The notes under the pieces are model-generated. The model saw only the letters and a program-made list of their open reading frames with translations, searched no databases and was not told where the DNA came from. Below, piece by piece: positions 18,851 through 28,347 of a stretch of DNA of 62,472 nucleotides. Origin of the DNA: Spirochaetota bacterium (lineage in GTDB: Bacteria; Spirochaetota; UBA4802; JAFGDQ01); the NCBI GenBank assembly GCA_016932015.1, contig JAFGDQ010000057.1, positions 1-62,472 of the forward strand, written 5' to 3'. Both the position numbers and the translations under genes were made by a program. The first letter of the stretch is position 1; every line of letters starts with the position of its first letter.

Positions 18851-20014
18851 ATGAAAAAGTATATATATTTATATGCTGCTGTATGCGTTTTTTTATTTGC
18901 CTGCAGTGGTAGATATATTGGTGAATATAAAAATAATGTCAGAGAAGGCAAGGGCACCTGTATATTTTTTAACGGAGATATTTACACCGGACAATGGAAA
19001 GATGATAAACCGCATGGATATGGTACATATATTTTAGGTAAAAAATCCAAATGGTCGGGAAATAAATATTCCGGCAACTGGACACACGGCCTGAAAGATG
19101 GGGATGGAACTTATACATATGCCAATGGAAATAAATATATCGGCCAGTGGCATAAAGGGCTTCCTCACGGCAAAGGAGTGATTGAATACTATAACGGTAA
19201 TAAGTTTGAAGGTGAATGGAAAGACGGCTGGAAAATTTTCGGTACTTTCACACTGAGTAAGGATTCCCGCTACGCAGGCAATAAATATATAGGGCAGTGG
19301 AAAAGCGGGTTTATGCATGGTCAGGGCACTTACATCTTTTCAAATGGGAATAAGTATGTGGGACAGTGGAAAAACGGTAAAATGGACGGAATCGGAACCA
19401 TGGTTTTTTCCAACGGAGAAAAATATGAAGGTGAATGGTCAAATGATAAAATGGAAGGCCGGGGTACTTACCATTATGCAAACGGGAATAAATATACCGG
19501 CGGCTGGCAGGCCAATGAACTTCATGGAAAAGGCATGATGACATATGCCAACGGTGATATTTTCTCCGGAGAATGGGAAGAGGGAGAAATGCTCAGGCCA
19601 GATGGAGATGCGTATGCCAGAGGAGAAGCATCCGGAACATGGAAAGGAACTACATTTGTTTATCCGAACGGCGACACATACACCGGTGAATGGAAAGACG
19701 GGAAGAGGCACGGGCATGGTATCTTTGTGTATAGTAAGAACTCAAGATGGGCAGGCGCTAAATATGAAGGGCAATGGAAGGATGATAAGATGACCGGGTA
19801 CGGTATTTACCATTTTGCCAACGGGAATGTTTATAAAGGCGAATGGATCAATGATGAACAGCATGGTACCGGAACCATGTTTTATGCAAACGGTGATAAG
19901 TATGTGGGTAAATGGCAAAGCGGTATGAGACACGGTGAAGGCATTTATTATTATTATTTTGACGGAAATGTTGAAAAAGGAGTCTGGGAGCACGACGTTT
20001 ATGCCAGCCGATAA
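18851..20014 (+). CDS. MORN-repeat lipoprotein
   Basis: A 387-residue lipoprotein. The signal peptide ends in VFLFACSG, with Cys18 as lipid-attachment residue. The rest is a near-perfect array of about 14 MORN repeats of the form YxGxWKxGxxHGxGTYxxxNGNK, each about 23 residues. Three positions carry an insert with a KKSKW or KDSRY motif, hinting at a three-fold higher-order pattern. MORN arrays bind membranes or proteins in eukaryotes, and in bacteria they are often surface-exposed. A strong GGGAGG ribosome-binding site precedes the ATG. The repeats make the DNA internally repetitive, so copy number could vary between strains. Confidence 0.92.
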   Translation: MKKYIYLYAAVCVFLFACSGRYIGEYKNNVREGKGTCIFFNGDIYTGQWKDDKPHGYGTYILGKKSKWSGNKYSGNWTHGLKDGDGTYTYANGNKYIGQWHKGLPHGKGVIEYYNGNKFEGEWKDGWKIFGTFTLSKDSRYAGNKYIGQWKSGFMHGQGTYIFSNGNKYVGQWKNGKMDGIGTMVFSNGEKYEGEWSNDKMEGRGTYHYANGNKYTGGWQANELHGKGMMTYANGDIFSGEWEEGEMLRPDGDAYARGEASGTWKGTTFVYPNGDTYTGEWKDGKRHGHGIFVYSKNSRWAGAKYEGQWKDDKMTGYGIYHFANGNVYKGEWINDEQHGTGTMFYANGDKYVGKWQSGMRHGEGIYYYYFDGNVEKGVWEHDVYASR

Positions 20015-20213
20015 TCGATAATTTATTGCGTGTGAATGCTGCATAATTTCGTTTTTGCTTTTTAGTTTATATAGATTTTTTAACCGGGTTACACAAAGTG
20101 TATTGCAAGTGCGGTATTTTTTATTTGATCCGGAACTATTTTTATCTTCCTCAAAAGTAATCGCTGCGGCATTTGAAAAAATTTTTCTAATATTTTACCA
20201 TACTATTGAATGT

Positions 20214-20250
20214 CAGCAACCGGTTTTAAGTGAAACCGGCTGATATTTTT
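20214..20250 (+). terminator. Terminator-like hairpin
   Basis: CCGGTTT (20,220-20,226) pairs with AAACCGG (20,233-20,239), with outer CAG/CTG pairs and a following ATATTTTTT run. It lies 200 bases past the MORN gene, so its assignment to that transcript is uncertain. Confidence 0.4.
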
Positions 20251-20646
20251 TCCTCAGGATTAAGTTCCAAATTAATTTTTAAAACTTACATCATCAGTAC
20301 GCTATGTTCAATGAATACAGGTGCTGCAGAACTTTTATTACCGGCTGAAAGTCCTGCGGCTGAAGCTGAATCCTTCAGGATTAGATACGGTCTATATATA
20401 TAAGTAATGATTGATCGCAAATCAGAAGTTTTATTTGAGATTTTATTTTGCTGTTAATTCCAGCGGTATGCAATATACCGCAAACAGCCGGATATTGTGA
20501 TGATATTTTTGTGCCTGTTTTTTCCCTTGACAGAGTTTCAATTATAGCCTTATATGGAGTGAAGCATTTTGGCGGAATATGAAAATGCAAAATGACTGTT
20601 GTGTTATTTACCGGGAGACGTTGTTAAAATCACATATTGTACTGCG

Positions 20647-20671
20647 TATATAATATTTTAAATATTATATA
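20647..20671. promoter_or_regulatory. AT-only inverted repeat before the dpp operon
   Basis: A perfect 12-bp dyad with a one-base centre (TATATAATATTT, T, AAATATTATATA), about 85 bases before the permease start codon. It could be an operator or a promoter region whose symmetry is chance in AT-rich DNA. Confidence 0.35.
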
Positions 20672-20755
20672 TTGATACCTCGTTTTTTTAAAATTAGATA
20701 AAGAAATATTCTTTATATAAATTTAGGTTAACTGATAAGTTAAAAGGGGTCTGGT

Positions 20756-21715
20756 ATGGCAGCTTATATTATACGCCGATTAATATCAGGATTTATTATC
20801 CTGGCATTGGTAACCCTGTTTGTATTTTTCGTTATGAGGTTACTCCCCGGCGATCCTCTCATCATCTTCATGGGTCGGTCTGTATCATCAGGTAATATGT
20901 CCATGGAACAGCTTGAAAATATGCGCGCAGAATACGGACTGGACAAACCAATCATGGTTCAGTATTTAAACTGGATTAAAGGAATTTTTCATGGTGATTT
21001 GGGCACCTCAATTCATTATCATGAAAAAGTCGGAAGATTGATGCTTGAACGCTTTCCGATTACTTTGCATCTCGATATCTTCTCTTTGTTTATAGGGACG
21101 TTTCTGGGGGTAATGCTTGGTATTGCCGCGGCAATCCGTCGCGGAACCTGGGTTGATACGCTGGCGACCGGTTTTGCCAATATAGGAATTACGATACCTG
21201 TTTTCTGGCTGGGTGTGGTTTTGATGTATACTCTTGGATTAAAGCTGAGGCTTCTTCCGATTGCGGGTTATACATCACCTTTTGATGATTTCTGGATGAG
21301 CACCAGACAGGCAATAATGCCTGTAATATGTCTTTCAATAACCAGCATGGCTGTTATTGCTCGCCAGATGCGTTCCAGTATGCTTGAAGTCATTAAGCAG
21401 GATTATGTCCGTACTGCCTGGTCCAAAGGTTTGAAGGAACGTGTGATAATTTTCAGGCATGTTTTAAAAAACAGTTTAATACCGATAGTAACACTTCTCG
21501 GACTTGCGATCGGAATTGTTGTCGGAGGTTCCGTTCTTGTGGAAACAGTCTTTGCTATTCCCGGAGTGGGAAGGCTCCTTGTAGACAGTATTTTCGCGCA
21601 GGATTATGTAGTCATACAATCCTCTATCCTTATAATCGCTACCATTATTATTGTTGTTAATCTGCTGGTCGACATTTCCTACGGATGGCTTGACCCGAGG
21701 ATACGTTACAGTTAG
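20756..21715 (+). CDS. dppB: Dpp/Opp-family ABC transporter permease (DppB-type)
   Basis: A 319-residue inner-membrane permease with six hydrophobic segments. The N-terminal MAAYIIRRLISGFIILALVTLFVFFVMRLLPGDP is the DppB/OppB hallmark, and the EAA-type loop is visible in VRTAWSKGLKERVIIFRHVLKNSLIPIVT. It carries peptide or nickel-type substrates into the cell with DppC. AAAAGGGG lies 7 bases before the ATG. It opens a four-gene operon with gaps of 12 to 19 bases. No DppA-type binding protein is encoded upstream or downstream. The substrate is therefore not assignable: dipeptides, oligopeptides or nickel are possible. Confidence 0.93.
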   Translation: MAAYIIRRLISGFIILALVTLFVFFVMRLLPGDPLIIFMGRSVSSGNMSMEQLENMRAEYGLDKPIMVQYLNWIKGIFHGDLGTSIHYHEKVGRLMLERFPITLHLDIFSLFIGTFLGVMLGIAAAIRRGTWVDTLATGFANIGITIPVFWLGVVLMYTLGLKLRLLPIAGYTSPFDDFWMSTRQAIMPVICLSITSMAVIARQMRSSMLEVIKQDYVRTAWSKGLKERVIIFRHVLKNSLIPIVTLLGLAIGIVVGGSVLVETVFAIPGVGRLLVDSIFAQDYVVIQSSILIIATIIIVVNLLVDISYGWLDPRIRYS

Positions 21716-21727
21716 GAGTTAAAAAAA

Positions 21728-22651
21728 ATGACAGATACTATAACGGATACAATGAAAAAAACAGAAAACAAAATTCTTTCAGGCGAATCTGAAGCGCCTC
21801 CGGTTGTAAGTGAATGGCGCCGTTTCCGCAGGGTTTTCTTTCAAAGAAAACTGGTTATGTTCGGACTTATTGTTTTCGTGATATTAATATTTACGGCAGT
21901 TTTTGCTCCATTGCTTGCACCTCATGATCCTTATAGAGGTGATCTGGCAAATTCCCTTGTGCCGCCTAACAGTGATTTTTTGCTTGGAACTGATATTCAG
22001 GGAAGAGATACGCTGAGCAGGCTTATCTACGGAACAAGAACCGCTTTGCTTGTCGGTTTCGTTACTGTCGCAATTGCGGCTACGATCGGAAATGTATTAG
22101 GTTTAATGGCCGGGTTTTTCGGGAAGGCAGTTGCCATGATTATTATGAGGATCATGGATACGGTAATGTGCTTTCCTTTCCTGATCTTTGCTCTCGTACT
22201 CGCAGCTGTTCTCGGCGGCGGTATACAGAATGTAATTATTGCATTAAGTATAAGTTTGATTCCCGGCTTTGCAAGGGTTATGAACGGACTTACTTTGAGT
22301 ATAAAGGAAAATGACTATATACTGGCTGAAAGGTCAATGGGAGCAAGTAACTTCCGGATAATGTTTAAACATATTTTGCCGAATGCAATGCCTACTATGA
22401 TAGTTTTAATTACACTGCAGCTCGGTACTCTGATACTTGCTGAAGCAGCACTGAGCTTTCTCGGAATAGGAATTCAGCCTCCGGGTGCTGCCTGGGGATC
22501 AATGATAAATGACGGGTATCGTTTCCTTCTGACAAATCCGATTCTTTCATTTGCTCCCGGGCTGGCAATTATGATTGTTGTTTTTGCTTTTAATATGATC
22601 GGGGATGGATTAAGGGATGCGCTTGATCCCAGACTAAGAGGTTTATTATAA
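21728..22651 (+). CDS. dppC: Dpp/Opp-family ABC transporter permease (DppC-type)
   Basis: A 307-residue partner permease with six membrane segments. A cytoplasmic N-terminal extension (residues 1-40) precedes the first helix, and the motif LLGTDIQGRDTLSRLIYGTR, the DppC hallmark, follows. The cytoplasmic loop with ILAERSMGASNFRIMFKHILPN is the EAA motif that contacts the ATPases. A ribosome-binding site (AGGAG) sits before the ATG, overlapping the end of dppB. Confidence 0.93.
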   Translation: MTDTITDTMKKTENKILSGESEAPPVVSEWRRFRRVFFQRKLVMFGLIVFVILIFTAVFAPLLAPHDPYRGDLANSLVPPNSDFLLGTDIQGRDTLSRLIYGTRTALLVGFVTVAIAATIGNVLGLMAGFFGKAVAMIIMRIMDTVMCFPFLIFALVLAAVLGGGIQNVIIALSISLIPGFARVMNGLTLSIKENDYILAERSMGASNFRIMFKHILPNAMPTMIVLITLQLGTLILAEAALSFLGIGIQPPGAAWGSMINDGYRFLLTNPILSFAPGLAIMIVVFAFNMIGDGLRDALDPRLRGLL

Positions 22652-22669
22652 TAACAAAAGGAATAAATC

Positions 22670-23641
22670 ATGTCTGTTCTACTGGATGTAAAAAACCTTA
22701 CAACACAGTTTAACACGGAAGCTGGTATAGTTAAAGCTGTTAACGACGTATCCTTTCAATTAAATGAACAGGAGATTATCGGGCTGGTAGGCGAAAGCGG
22801 ATGCGGAAAATCCGTCAGCCAGCTGTCGGTGATGCAGCTGATTTCCGCTCCGGGTAAAATAACAAATGGCGAAGTAAATTTTGAAGGCCGGAATCTGCTC
22901 GATTACGAGTCGAACAGTGATGAGATGCGCGCAATAAGGGGCGGTAAAATTGCGATGATATTTCAGGAACCGATGACCTCTCTGAACCCTACTTTGACAA
23001 TAGGAAGACAGCTGACAGAAATGCTGGAGCTTCATTTGAATATGACAAAAGAGGCTGCAAGGGAAAGGGCAGTTGAACTTCTTAAACAGGTCGGAATTTC
23101 AGGTGCTGAATCACGTCTCGATGATTATCCTCATAATTTCAGCGGAGGCATGCGCCAGCGTGTTATGATTGCCATAGGGCTTTCCTGTAATCCCAGGATA
23201 TTAATTGCGGATGAACCGACTACTGCTCTTGATGTTACAACGCAGGCGCAGTTGCTTGAACTTATGAAGGATATGGTTTCAAAGTACAATGCTTCACTTG
23301 TAATTGTAACGCATAACCTGGGAGTAGTTGCCAGATATGCTCATAGAATTTATATAATGTATGCGGGAAATATTGTTGAATCAGGCACTACAGAGGAAAT
23401 ATTCGCGAACCCGCAGCATCCCTATACAAAAGGGCTGCTTAAATGTATTCCGAGACTTGATGAAGAGAAGGGCCGAAAACTGGTCCCAATAGAAGGGTTA
23501 CCTCCGAATCTTATTAATATGAAGTCTTCCTGCGCATTTGCGCCCAGATGCAGCGAGAGACTGGAAAGATGTCTGACGGAAGCGGCTCCCCCGCTCAGGG
23601 ATATCGGAAATGGACATTATGTCGGCTGTTTCGAAAAATAA
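22670..23641 (+). CDS. dppD: Dpp/Opp-family ABC transporter ATPase (DppD-type)
   Basis: A 323-residue ATPase energising the transporter. Walker A is [11 protein letters not shown] (around residue 38), the signature is [12 protein letters not shown], Walker B is [12 protein letters not shown], and the H-loop is VTHNLG. The C-terminal oligopeptide-type zinc-like cluster with [14 protein letters not shown] is present, typical of DppD/DppF. It ends 20 bases before the next gene. Confidence 0.94.
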   Translation: MSVLLDVKNLTTQFNTEAGIVKAVNDVSFQLNEQEIIGLVGESGCGKSVSQLSVMQLISAPGKITNGEVNFEGRNLLDYESNSDEMRAIRGGKIAMIFQEPMTSLNPTLTIGRQLTEMLELHLNMTKEAARERAVELLKQVGISGAESRLDDYPHNFSGGMRQRVMIAIGLSCNPRILIADEPTTALDVTTQAQLLELMKDMVSKYNASLVIVTHNLGVVARYAHRIYIMYAGNIVESGTTEEIFANPQHPYTKGLLKCIPRLDEEKGRKLVPIEGLPPNLINMKSSCAFAPRCSERLERCLTEAAPPLRDIGNGHYVGCFEK

Positions 23642-23660
23642 TAGGAGATATCGGCAGAAG

Positions 23661-24647
23661 ATGAATAATTTAAGCGAAAATATCCTGTCAGTTGAAAATT
23701 TAAAGATGTATTTTCCGGTAACCCGCGGGCTTCTAAGGAAAAAGGTTGCCGATGTAAAAGCGGTAGATGATGTAAGTTTTCATATACAGAGAGATGAAAC
23801 ACTTGGCCTTGTAGGGGAAAGCGGATGCGGCAAGACTACTGTCGGAAGATGCATTATGCGTTTATATGAGCCGAATGAAGGCAAGGTTATCTTTGAAGGT
23901 GATGATATTTTGACATATTCACCTGCCCAGGTGAGGGGTGCAAGAAGCCAGATTGCTATGATTTTTCAGGATCCGTACAGTTCTCTTGATCCGCGGCAGA
24001 ATGCGGGAAATATCGTGGGAGAACCTCTCAAAATTCACAGAATGGTTAAAACTCCGGCCGAATATAAAGACAGGCTTGAAGAACTGTTTGCCATAGTAGG
24101 TCTTGATCCGGGCATGAAAAACCGGTTTCCGCATGAATTCAGCGGCGGCCAGAGACAGAGGATCGGTATCGCACGTGCCCTTGCGTGTGAACCTTCATTA
24201 ATTATCTGTGATGAGCCTATTTCCGCGCTTGATGTTTCAATACAGGCGCAGATTATCAACCTGCTTCAGGAACTGCAGGACCGGCTGAAAGGTCTCAGCT
24301 ATCTGTTTATAGCACATGATCTTTCTGTCGTAAGACATATAAGCGACAGGGTAGCCGTTATGTATCTGGGACGTATAATGGAGATAACAGACTCCCAGAC
24401 TCTGTATAAAAATCCCCTTCATCCATACACAAAGGCGCTGCTGTCAGCGGTACCTATTGCAGACCCTGCAGTTGAAAAAAACCGCGAGCATATAATATTA
24501 CAGGGCGAAGTGCCGAGTCCTATGAATCCGCCTGAAGGATGCGCATTCCATCCGCGCTGTCCAATGGCCGCTCCTGAATGTAAAAAAATTACTCCCGAGC
24601 TTAGAAGCATTGATAATAAGCATGAAGTTGCATGCCTGAGAGTATAG
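23661..24647 (+). CDS. dppF: Dpp/Opp-family ABC transporter ATPase (DppF-type)
   Basis: A 328-residue ATPase, partner of DppD. Walker A is GESGCGKTTVG, the signature is FSGGQRQRIGIA, Walker B is LIICDEPISALD, and the C-terminal CAFHPRCPMAAPEC cluster is present. I chose ATG 23,661 rather than an in-frame upstream GTG-type start overlapping dppD because the family N-terminus (LSVENLKMYFPV) follows it directly and an AGGAG lies at 23,643-23,647. The operon ends here with a strong terminator. Confidence 0.93.
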   Translation: MNNLSENILSVENLKMYFPVTRGLLRKKVADVKAVDDVSFHIQRDETLGLVGESGCGKTTVGRCIMRLYEPNEGKVIFEGDDILTYSPAQVRGARSQIAMIFQDPYSSLDPRQNAGNIVGEPLKIHRMVKTPAEYKDRLEELFAIVGLDPGMKNRFPHEFSGGQRQRIGIARALACEPSLIICDEPISALDVSIQAQIINLLQELQDRLKGLSYLFIAHDLSVVRHISDRVAVMYLGRIMEITDSQTLYKNPLHPYTKALLSAVPIADPAVEKNREHIILQGEVPSPMNPPEGCAFHPRCPMAAPECKKITPELRSIDNKHEVACLRV

Positions 24648-24685
24648 AATATAAGCTACCATATACATTCTTTATTATTTTTTTG

Positions 24686-24721
24686 AAAAAGTTCAACATA
24701 ATATATGTTGAACTTTTTTTT
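24686..24721 (+). terminator. Rho-independent terminator of the dpp operon
   Basis: A near-perfect hairpin: AAAAAGTTCAACATA (24,686-24,700), three-base loop, TATGTTGAACTTTTT (24,704 on), followed by a T-run to 24,721. It starts 38 bases past the dppF stop. Confidence 0.9.
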
Positions 24722-24892
24722 ATGGATATAATTATAAGCTGTTGCTGATTTTTTAATTCAGGAAGTAAGAAAAATAAATGTTATACTGCTGCAGGGTATA
24801 AAAAGTATTTTTTATTGACGAAAACAGCCTGTTTACTGATATTAACAGGAATAGTAAATCATGATTATAATTCATCAGGAGGTTGCTCAATA

Positions 24893-25684
24893 ATGAGTAT
24901 TGATAAATTTAAGTCTTATGGGAAAGAACTTGAGGAGGTCCTGCAGCTGAGGACTTCTCCGTTAGCTATAAAATTTCTGAAAACAGAAACTGATATTCCT
25001 GAAGGCGCTATAAGGCCTAAAAAGGATTTAGGCGAGCATCTGGCTTTATGTCAGGCATTTGCCATGAGCAGACGCAGCAAGCAGACAGTTGCCATGTTCG
25101 CGGAAGACCACTGGTGCTGGGCTCCTTTAATTGGTTTCGGACTGGTTGAACCGCATGATTTTTTTATGAGCGGGAATGCTGTTTTTCCATTTATGGTAAA
25201 GGATCTGGAAAAAGCAAAAAAACTGGCAGAAGAATTTCCAATGATTGAAAAAGGAAAGTATGCAGGAATAGTGTCAGCACCTCTGAGCAATACCGGCTAT
25301 GAACCGGATCTTGTGTATATTTACTGTAATTCAGGTCAGTTAAGAACAATGTTGCTTTCAGTGAAATATACTGAAGGGGAGCTTGTCCATTCTTCATTTG
25401 ATCCTATAGATTCCTGTGTGTACTCAATTGTACCTGTTTTACTTAACAGAGAATACCGAATAACAATGCCTGATCCCGGAGAATATGAACGGGCATTAGC
25501 TACTGAAGATGAAATAATTTTTTCATTGCCTCAGGAAAAACTGGAAAATCTTGTAATGGGTCTGAGACATTTTGCTGAAATGAATCTTGGATATAATCAG
25601 GCAGTACAGGTCATGAGGCCGAATTTTCCAAGGCCGGATTTTTATAAAAAGCTGTTCAAGGACTGGGGACTGGACGAAGAGTAA
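24893..25684 (+). CDS. DUF169 family protein
   Basis: About 263 residues of the uncharacterised DUF169 family, found mainly in anaerobes including methanogens and sulfate reducers. Typical features are the N-terminal LRTSPLAIKFLK and the conserved Cys in HLALCQAFAMSRR, followed by an AEDHWCWAP motif. The protein is cytoplasmic with no signal peptide. I chose ATG 24,893 because CAGGAGG lies about 9 bases before it; a longer open frame starting at 24,815 lacks a site. The next gene, a URO-D family protein, converges on it. The function is not known. Confidence 0.85.
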   Translation: MSIDKFKSYGKELEEVLQLRTSPLAIKFLKTETDIPEGAIRPKKDLGEHLALCQAFAMSRRSKQTVAMFAEDHWCWAPLIGFGLVEPHDFFMSGNAVFPFMVKDLEKAKKLAEEFPMIEKGKYAGIVSAPLSNTGYEPDLVYIYCNSGQLRTMLLSVKYTEGELVHSSFDPIDSCVYSIVPVLLNREYRITMPDPGEYERALATEDEIIFSLPQEKLENLVMGLRHFAEMNLGYNQAVQVMRPNFPRPDFYKKLFKDWGLDEE

Positions 25685-25789
25685 AATAATAATTTATAAT
25701 TATCGACTGCCCGGAAAATCAAATTGTCCGTGGCAGCCGGTACATTCTTCTGCAATATACTCTACATCAGTTAGCTTATGAATTTTTTA

Positions 25790-27145
25790 TCATACTATAA
25801 GCGATTCTTTCCGGTACACTCCATATTCCTTTGCAGCGTCCATCATGGCGTGAAGGTTTTCAGGATTTCCCCTGTTTATGCCTGCAGATCCTGTTAAAAT
25901 ATATCCGCCTCCGGCAGCGCATTTTTCTATTAAATCTTTACATCCCTGTTTAACCTGTTCAGGAGTACCTGTGCACAATATTGATACAGCAAGGTTCCCT
26001 GCTATACACGCGTTATCGCCCAGCACTTTTTTGGCGTTTTCCATATTCATGGTTTCAAAGTACCAGATTACACTCGCTCTCGGCATGTCTTTTATAACTT
26101 CAAGCCTTGGATTGTAATCTCCTTCTGCAAAAGGCATAGGAACAAGACCTTCGTTGATAAGACCTTCCATTACTTTTTTCAGCCCTGGCCAGTAAAATGT
26201 GCGGAACTGCTTGTCAGACATAAAACCGCCTGTCCCTTTATGAAGAGGCATAAAAACAACCGGGGAAAGGAACTTCTCAGCTGCGTCAACTGCTTCTCTG
26301 ATTGCTATCGGGGTTATACGTTCCATTGCTTCAAGGAGTTTATCCGGCCTTTTGTACATATCCATCATAATTCCTTTTGTGCCTCTCAGTGTATCGCCTA
26401 TCAGGTCAAAAGGCGCTCCGGACATTACTCCGTACAGACCCGGAACTCCGTATTCCAGTGAAGTTTTAATTATTTCTCCTACAGCGGATCTCCATTTCAT
26501 GCCTTCTTCCGCGGCTTCGAGAATAGCTGCTATTGATTTTCTGATATCCGGGTCACCGAAATTCAGCAGATAACCGTTGGGTATACTGACCATAGGAGTC
26601 ATTCTTGGAAGTTTGGAAAGCCCTGAAAGTGCTCCGGCAGTTCTTGGCAGGAATTTTCTCAGCAAGAAGTCGGTGGGATCCATGATAAGATCATCGTATT
26701 CTTCCGGAGTCATATTTTCTTCTTCAATATGCTGAAACATTGGTGAATCGTCAGGTATTTCGTTTCCGGGCCAGCGTTCCAGTTTATAATCAAGAGTTTC
26801 CAGCATTCTTCCGGGCATTACCAGAGCCGGTGAACTGAGTGTATCGAGCTCGAAATCATTGATGTATTTAAACCATGTTCTTTTCAGCTCATCATAATCA
26901 TACATTACCGATTTGAGGGAACCGCCTCCGTAAAAAGCCGGGAAAAACCCTGCCGGTGTCATTACAGGAACACGGTCCGGCTCCTCGAGTTTTATAGATT
27001 TGATGAATCGATCGATCTTTTTTTTGTATTCCTGCTCAATCTCGGGAGTATTGAAATTGATGCCTTCAGGCGACATCCAGCGCTCAAAACGTTTCTCCCG
27101 TTTTTCTTCAGGTGACAGATTAGCCCATGTCTTTTCATTGTTCAA
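25790..27145 (-). CDS. Uroporphyrinogen decarboxylase-superfamily protein
   Basis: A 451-residue protein of the URO-D superfamily, which also contains methyltransferases such as MtaA and CmuA that act on corrinoid cofactors. Landmarks are RVPVMTPAGFFPAFYG near residue 60, FMPLHKGTGGFMSDKQFRTFYWPGLKKVM, PMPFAEGDYNPRLEVIKDMP and TGSAGINRGNPENLHAM at the C-terminus. It is far longer than a haem-synthesis UroD. In anaerobes such proteins often act with corrinoid proteins in demethylation. No corrinoid protein gene lies beside it. The start is a TTG at 27,145 with GGAGGT 8 bases before it; no ATG in frame fits better. Confidence 0.85.
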   Translation of the reverse strand: MNNEKTWANLSPEEKREKRFERWMSPEGINFNTPEIEQEYKKKIDRFIKSIKLEEPDRVPVMTPAGFFPAFYGGGSLKSVMYDYDELKRTWFKYINDFELDTLSSPALVMPGRMLETLDYKLERWPGNEIPDDSPMFQHIEEENMTPEEYDDLIMDPTDFLLRKFLPRTAGALSGLSKLPRMTPMVSIPNGYLLNFGDPDIRKSIAAILEAAEEGMKWRSAVGEIIKTSLEYGVPGLYGVMSGAPFDLIGDTLRGTKGIMMDMYKRPDKLLEAMERITPIAIREAVDAAEKFLSPVVFMPLHKGTGGFMSDKQFRTFYWPGLKKVMEGLINEGLVPMPFAEGDYNPRLEVIKDMPRASVIWYFETMNMENAKKVLGDNACIAGNLAVSILCTGTPEQVKQGCKDLIEKCAAGGGYILTGSAGINRGNPENLHAMMDAAKEYGVYRKESLIV

Positions 27146-27362
27146 TGCAATGTACCTCCAGCTGGTTATGGTGTTAAAGATTAAAAAAATATGATGAATT
27201 CTTTTGAAGATATGTTACTAAAACAACTGGCAATGATGCTATATGTGAGATTGTTTTTTATACTTTAGTTAATTAATTTGTGCTAAACGGATATGAGTCA
27301 ATTAAAATTTACTGATTAAGCATTGAGTTGATTTGAAATTTTAAAGAGAAGTTTTTATCAAT

Positions 27363-27402
27363 AAAAAAAGAGATCTTCCAAATATGGAAAACCTCTTTTG
27401 GA
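27363..27402 (-). terminator. Rho-independent terminator of the outer-membrane protein gene
   Basis: On the minus strand, a hairpin AAAAGAG/CTCTTTT with an inner TTCCA/TGGAA pair (27,366-27,399) and a following T-run (the A-run at 27,363-27,369 on the plus strand). It lies 30 bases past the stop at 27,431. Confidence 0.75.
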
Positions 27403-27430
27403 ATTACTGTTAATATGTCCTTTAAATTGA

Positions 27431-28066
27431 TTAAAAATTAAATCCCGCAGATAAAGTAATTTTTGTATATTTTACATCCATTTCAGCGTCAGAATCATCG
27501 TTGATTATTTTTCCATTATCAACTGAATAAAGTAATTCGAATTGAAGGCCGTTGCTGAGCATTATTCCACCGCCTACTCCCCAGTATAGGCCGCCTTCTA
27601 AATCAGAATCGCCTTTAAATTCATCATTACCTAAAAAGAAATTATAACCAACATGAAGGATGCCGAAAGGTGCAAGATAGGTGGTTGGTATAAAGAATTT
27701 AATTAATCCGTATAATGGAATAAATTGAAATTCCGAATTTTCCAATCCTGATTCATCTATTCCTCTTGCAAACTGATATATAGCTCCTACGCCTAATCCA
27801 AAACCCTGCCCCATCATACTTAGAAATTCAAAACTGACACAGTAAGAGCTTTCAATATCGCTTTCAACGTTTTCAATTTCGGCATTACCCGTCATATCAT
27901 ATCCGCCTTTAAACGTAGCATATCCGCTTTTCATATATCCGGAGCTTCCAAAACTGCTGTCCATAGGCTCATCGCCGAGGTCAAGGTCGATTTCAGCAAA
28001 AGCTACATTGTTCATAAAGATAGCCATATAAAATGATAAAATCGGTAGTAATATTTTCCTTTTCAT
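27431..28066 (-). CDS. Outer-membrane beta-barrel-like protein
   Basis: A 211-residue protein with a signal peptide (residues 1-23, ending AFA) and alternating hydrophobic/polar strands rich in glycine and aromatics, ending in the barrel-type FNF signature with a C-terminal Phe. The family is not recognised; it is probably an OmpW/OmpX-sized 8-strand barrel. No functional partner is nearby. Confidence 0.7.
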   Translation of the reverse strand: MKRKILLPILSFYMAIFMNNVAFAEIDLDLGDEPMDSSFGSSGYMKSGYATFKGGYDMTGNAEIENVESDIESSYCVSFEFLSMMGQGFGLGVGAIYQFARGIDESGLENSEFQFIPLYGLIKFFIPTTYLAPFGILHVGYNFFLGNDEFKGDSDLEGGLYWGVGGGIMLSNGLQFELLYSVDNGKIINDDSDAEMDVKYTKITLSAGFNF

Positions 28067-28255
28067 TATTTATAACTCCCTATTTATATTATTTATGAAT
28101 ATTTAATGATTGAGTAATTCTGGGGGCTGACATTTTTAATTTAATTTATTAAAATAGCTGATTTATCAATGAGTCAAGGAAAAATTGTTTCCTTAAATAT
28201 GTTCCAGATAAATTGCAGATTATTTTTTGAAAAAAAGTCAGTAACAAGTATGTAA

Positions 28256-28284
28256 TTGACACAAATATATTTTTCTTGTACTCT
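28256..28284 (+). promoter_or_regulatory. Candidate sigma-70 promoter for the NhaD-type antiporter
   Basis: TTGACA at 28,256-28,261 and TACTCT at 28,279-28,284 with a 17-base spacer. The start codon lies 64 bases downstream. Confidence 0.5.
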
Positions 28285-28347
28285 GTTAAAAAATACCATA
28301 AAATTTCATTATAATTCTGGAAAACGGGGAAACACGGGGACTCTTGC

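Larger units (their letters stand above)
20015..20755. other. Long intergenic region with dyads before the ABC operon
   Basis: 740 bases with no convincing gene; short open frames lack ribosome-binding sites. Features seen: a terminator-like hairpin at 20,214-20,250 (CCGGTTT/AAACCGG then T-rich); a 7-bp palindrome GCGGTAT-n5-ATACCGC at 20,463-20,481; and a 12-bp AT-only dyad centred on 20,659. The place where a substrate-binding-protein gene would be expected for the following transporter holds no such gene. Confidence 0.5.

Noticed and set aside
19034..20044. Minus- and plus-strand open frames in the MORN gene
   Set aside because: They are frames of the repeat array read out of phase; the periodic DNA keeps them open.
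20311..20403. 30-codon frame in the gap before the dpp operon (rich in Ala/Glu)
   Set aside because: No ribosome-binding site and no similarity; too short to be the missing binding protein.
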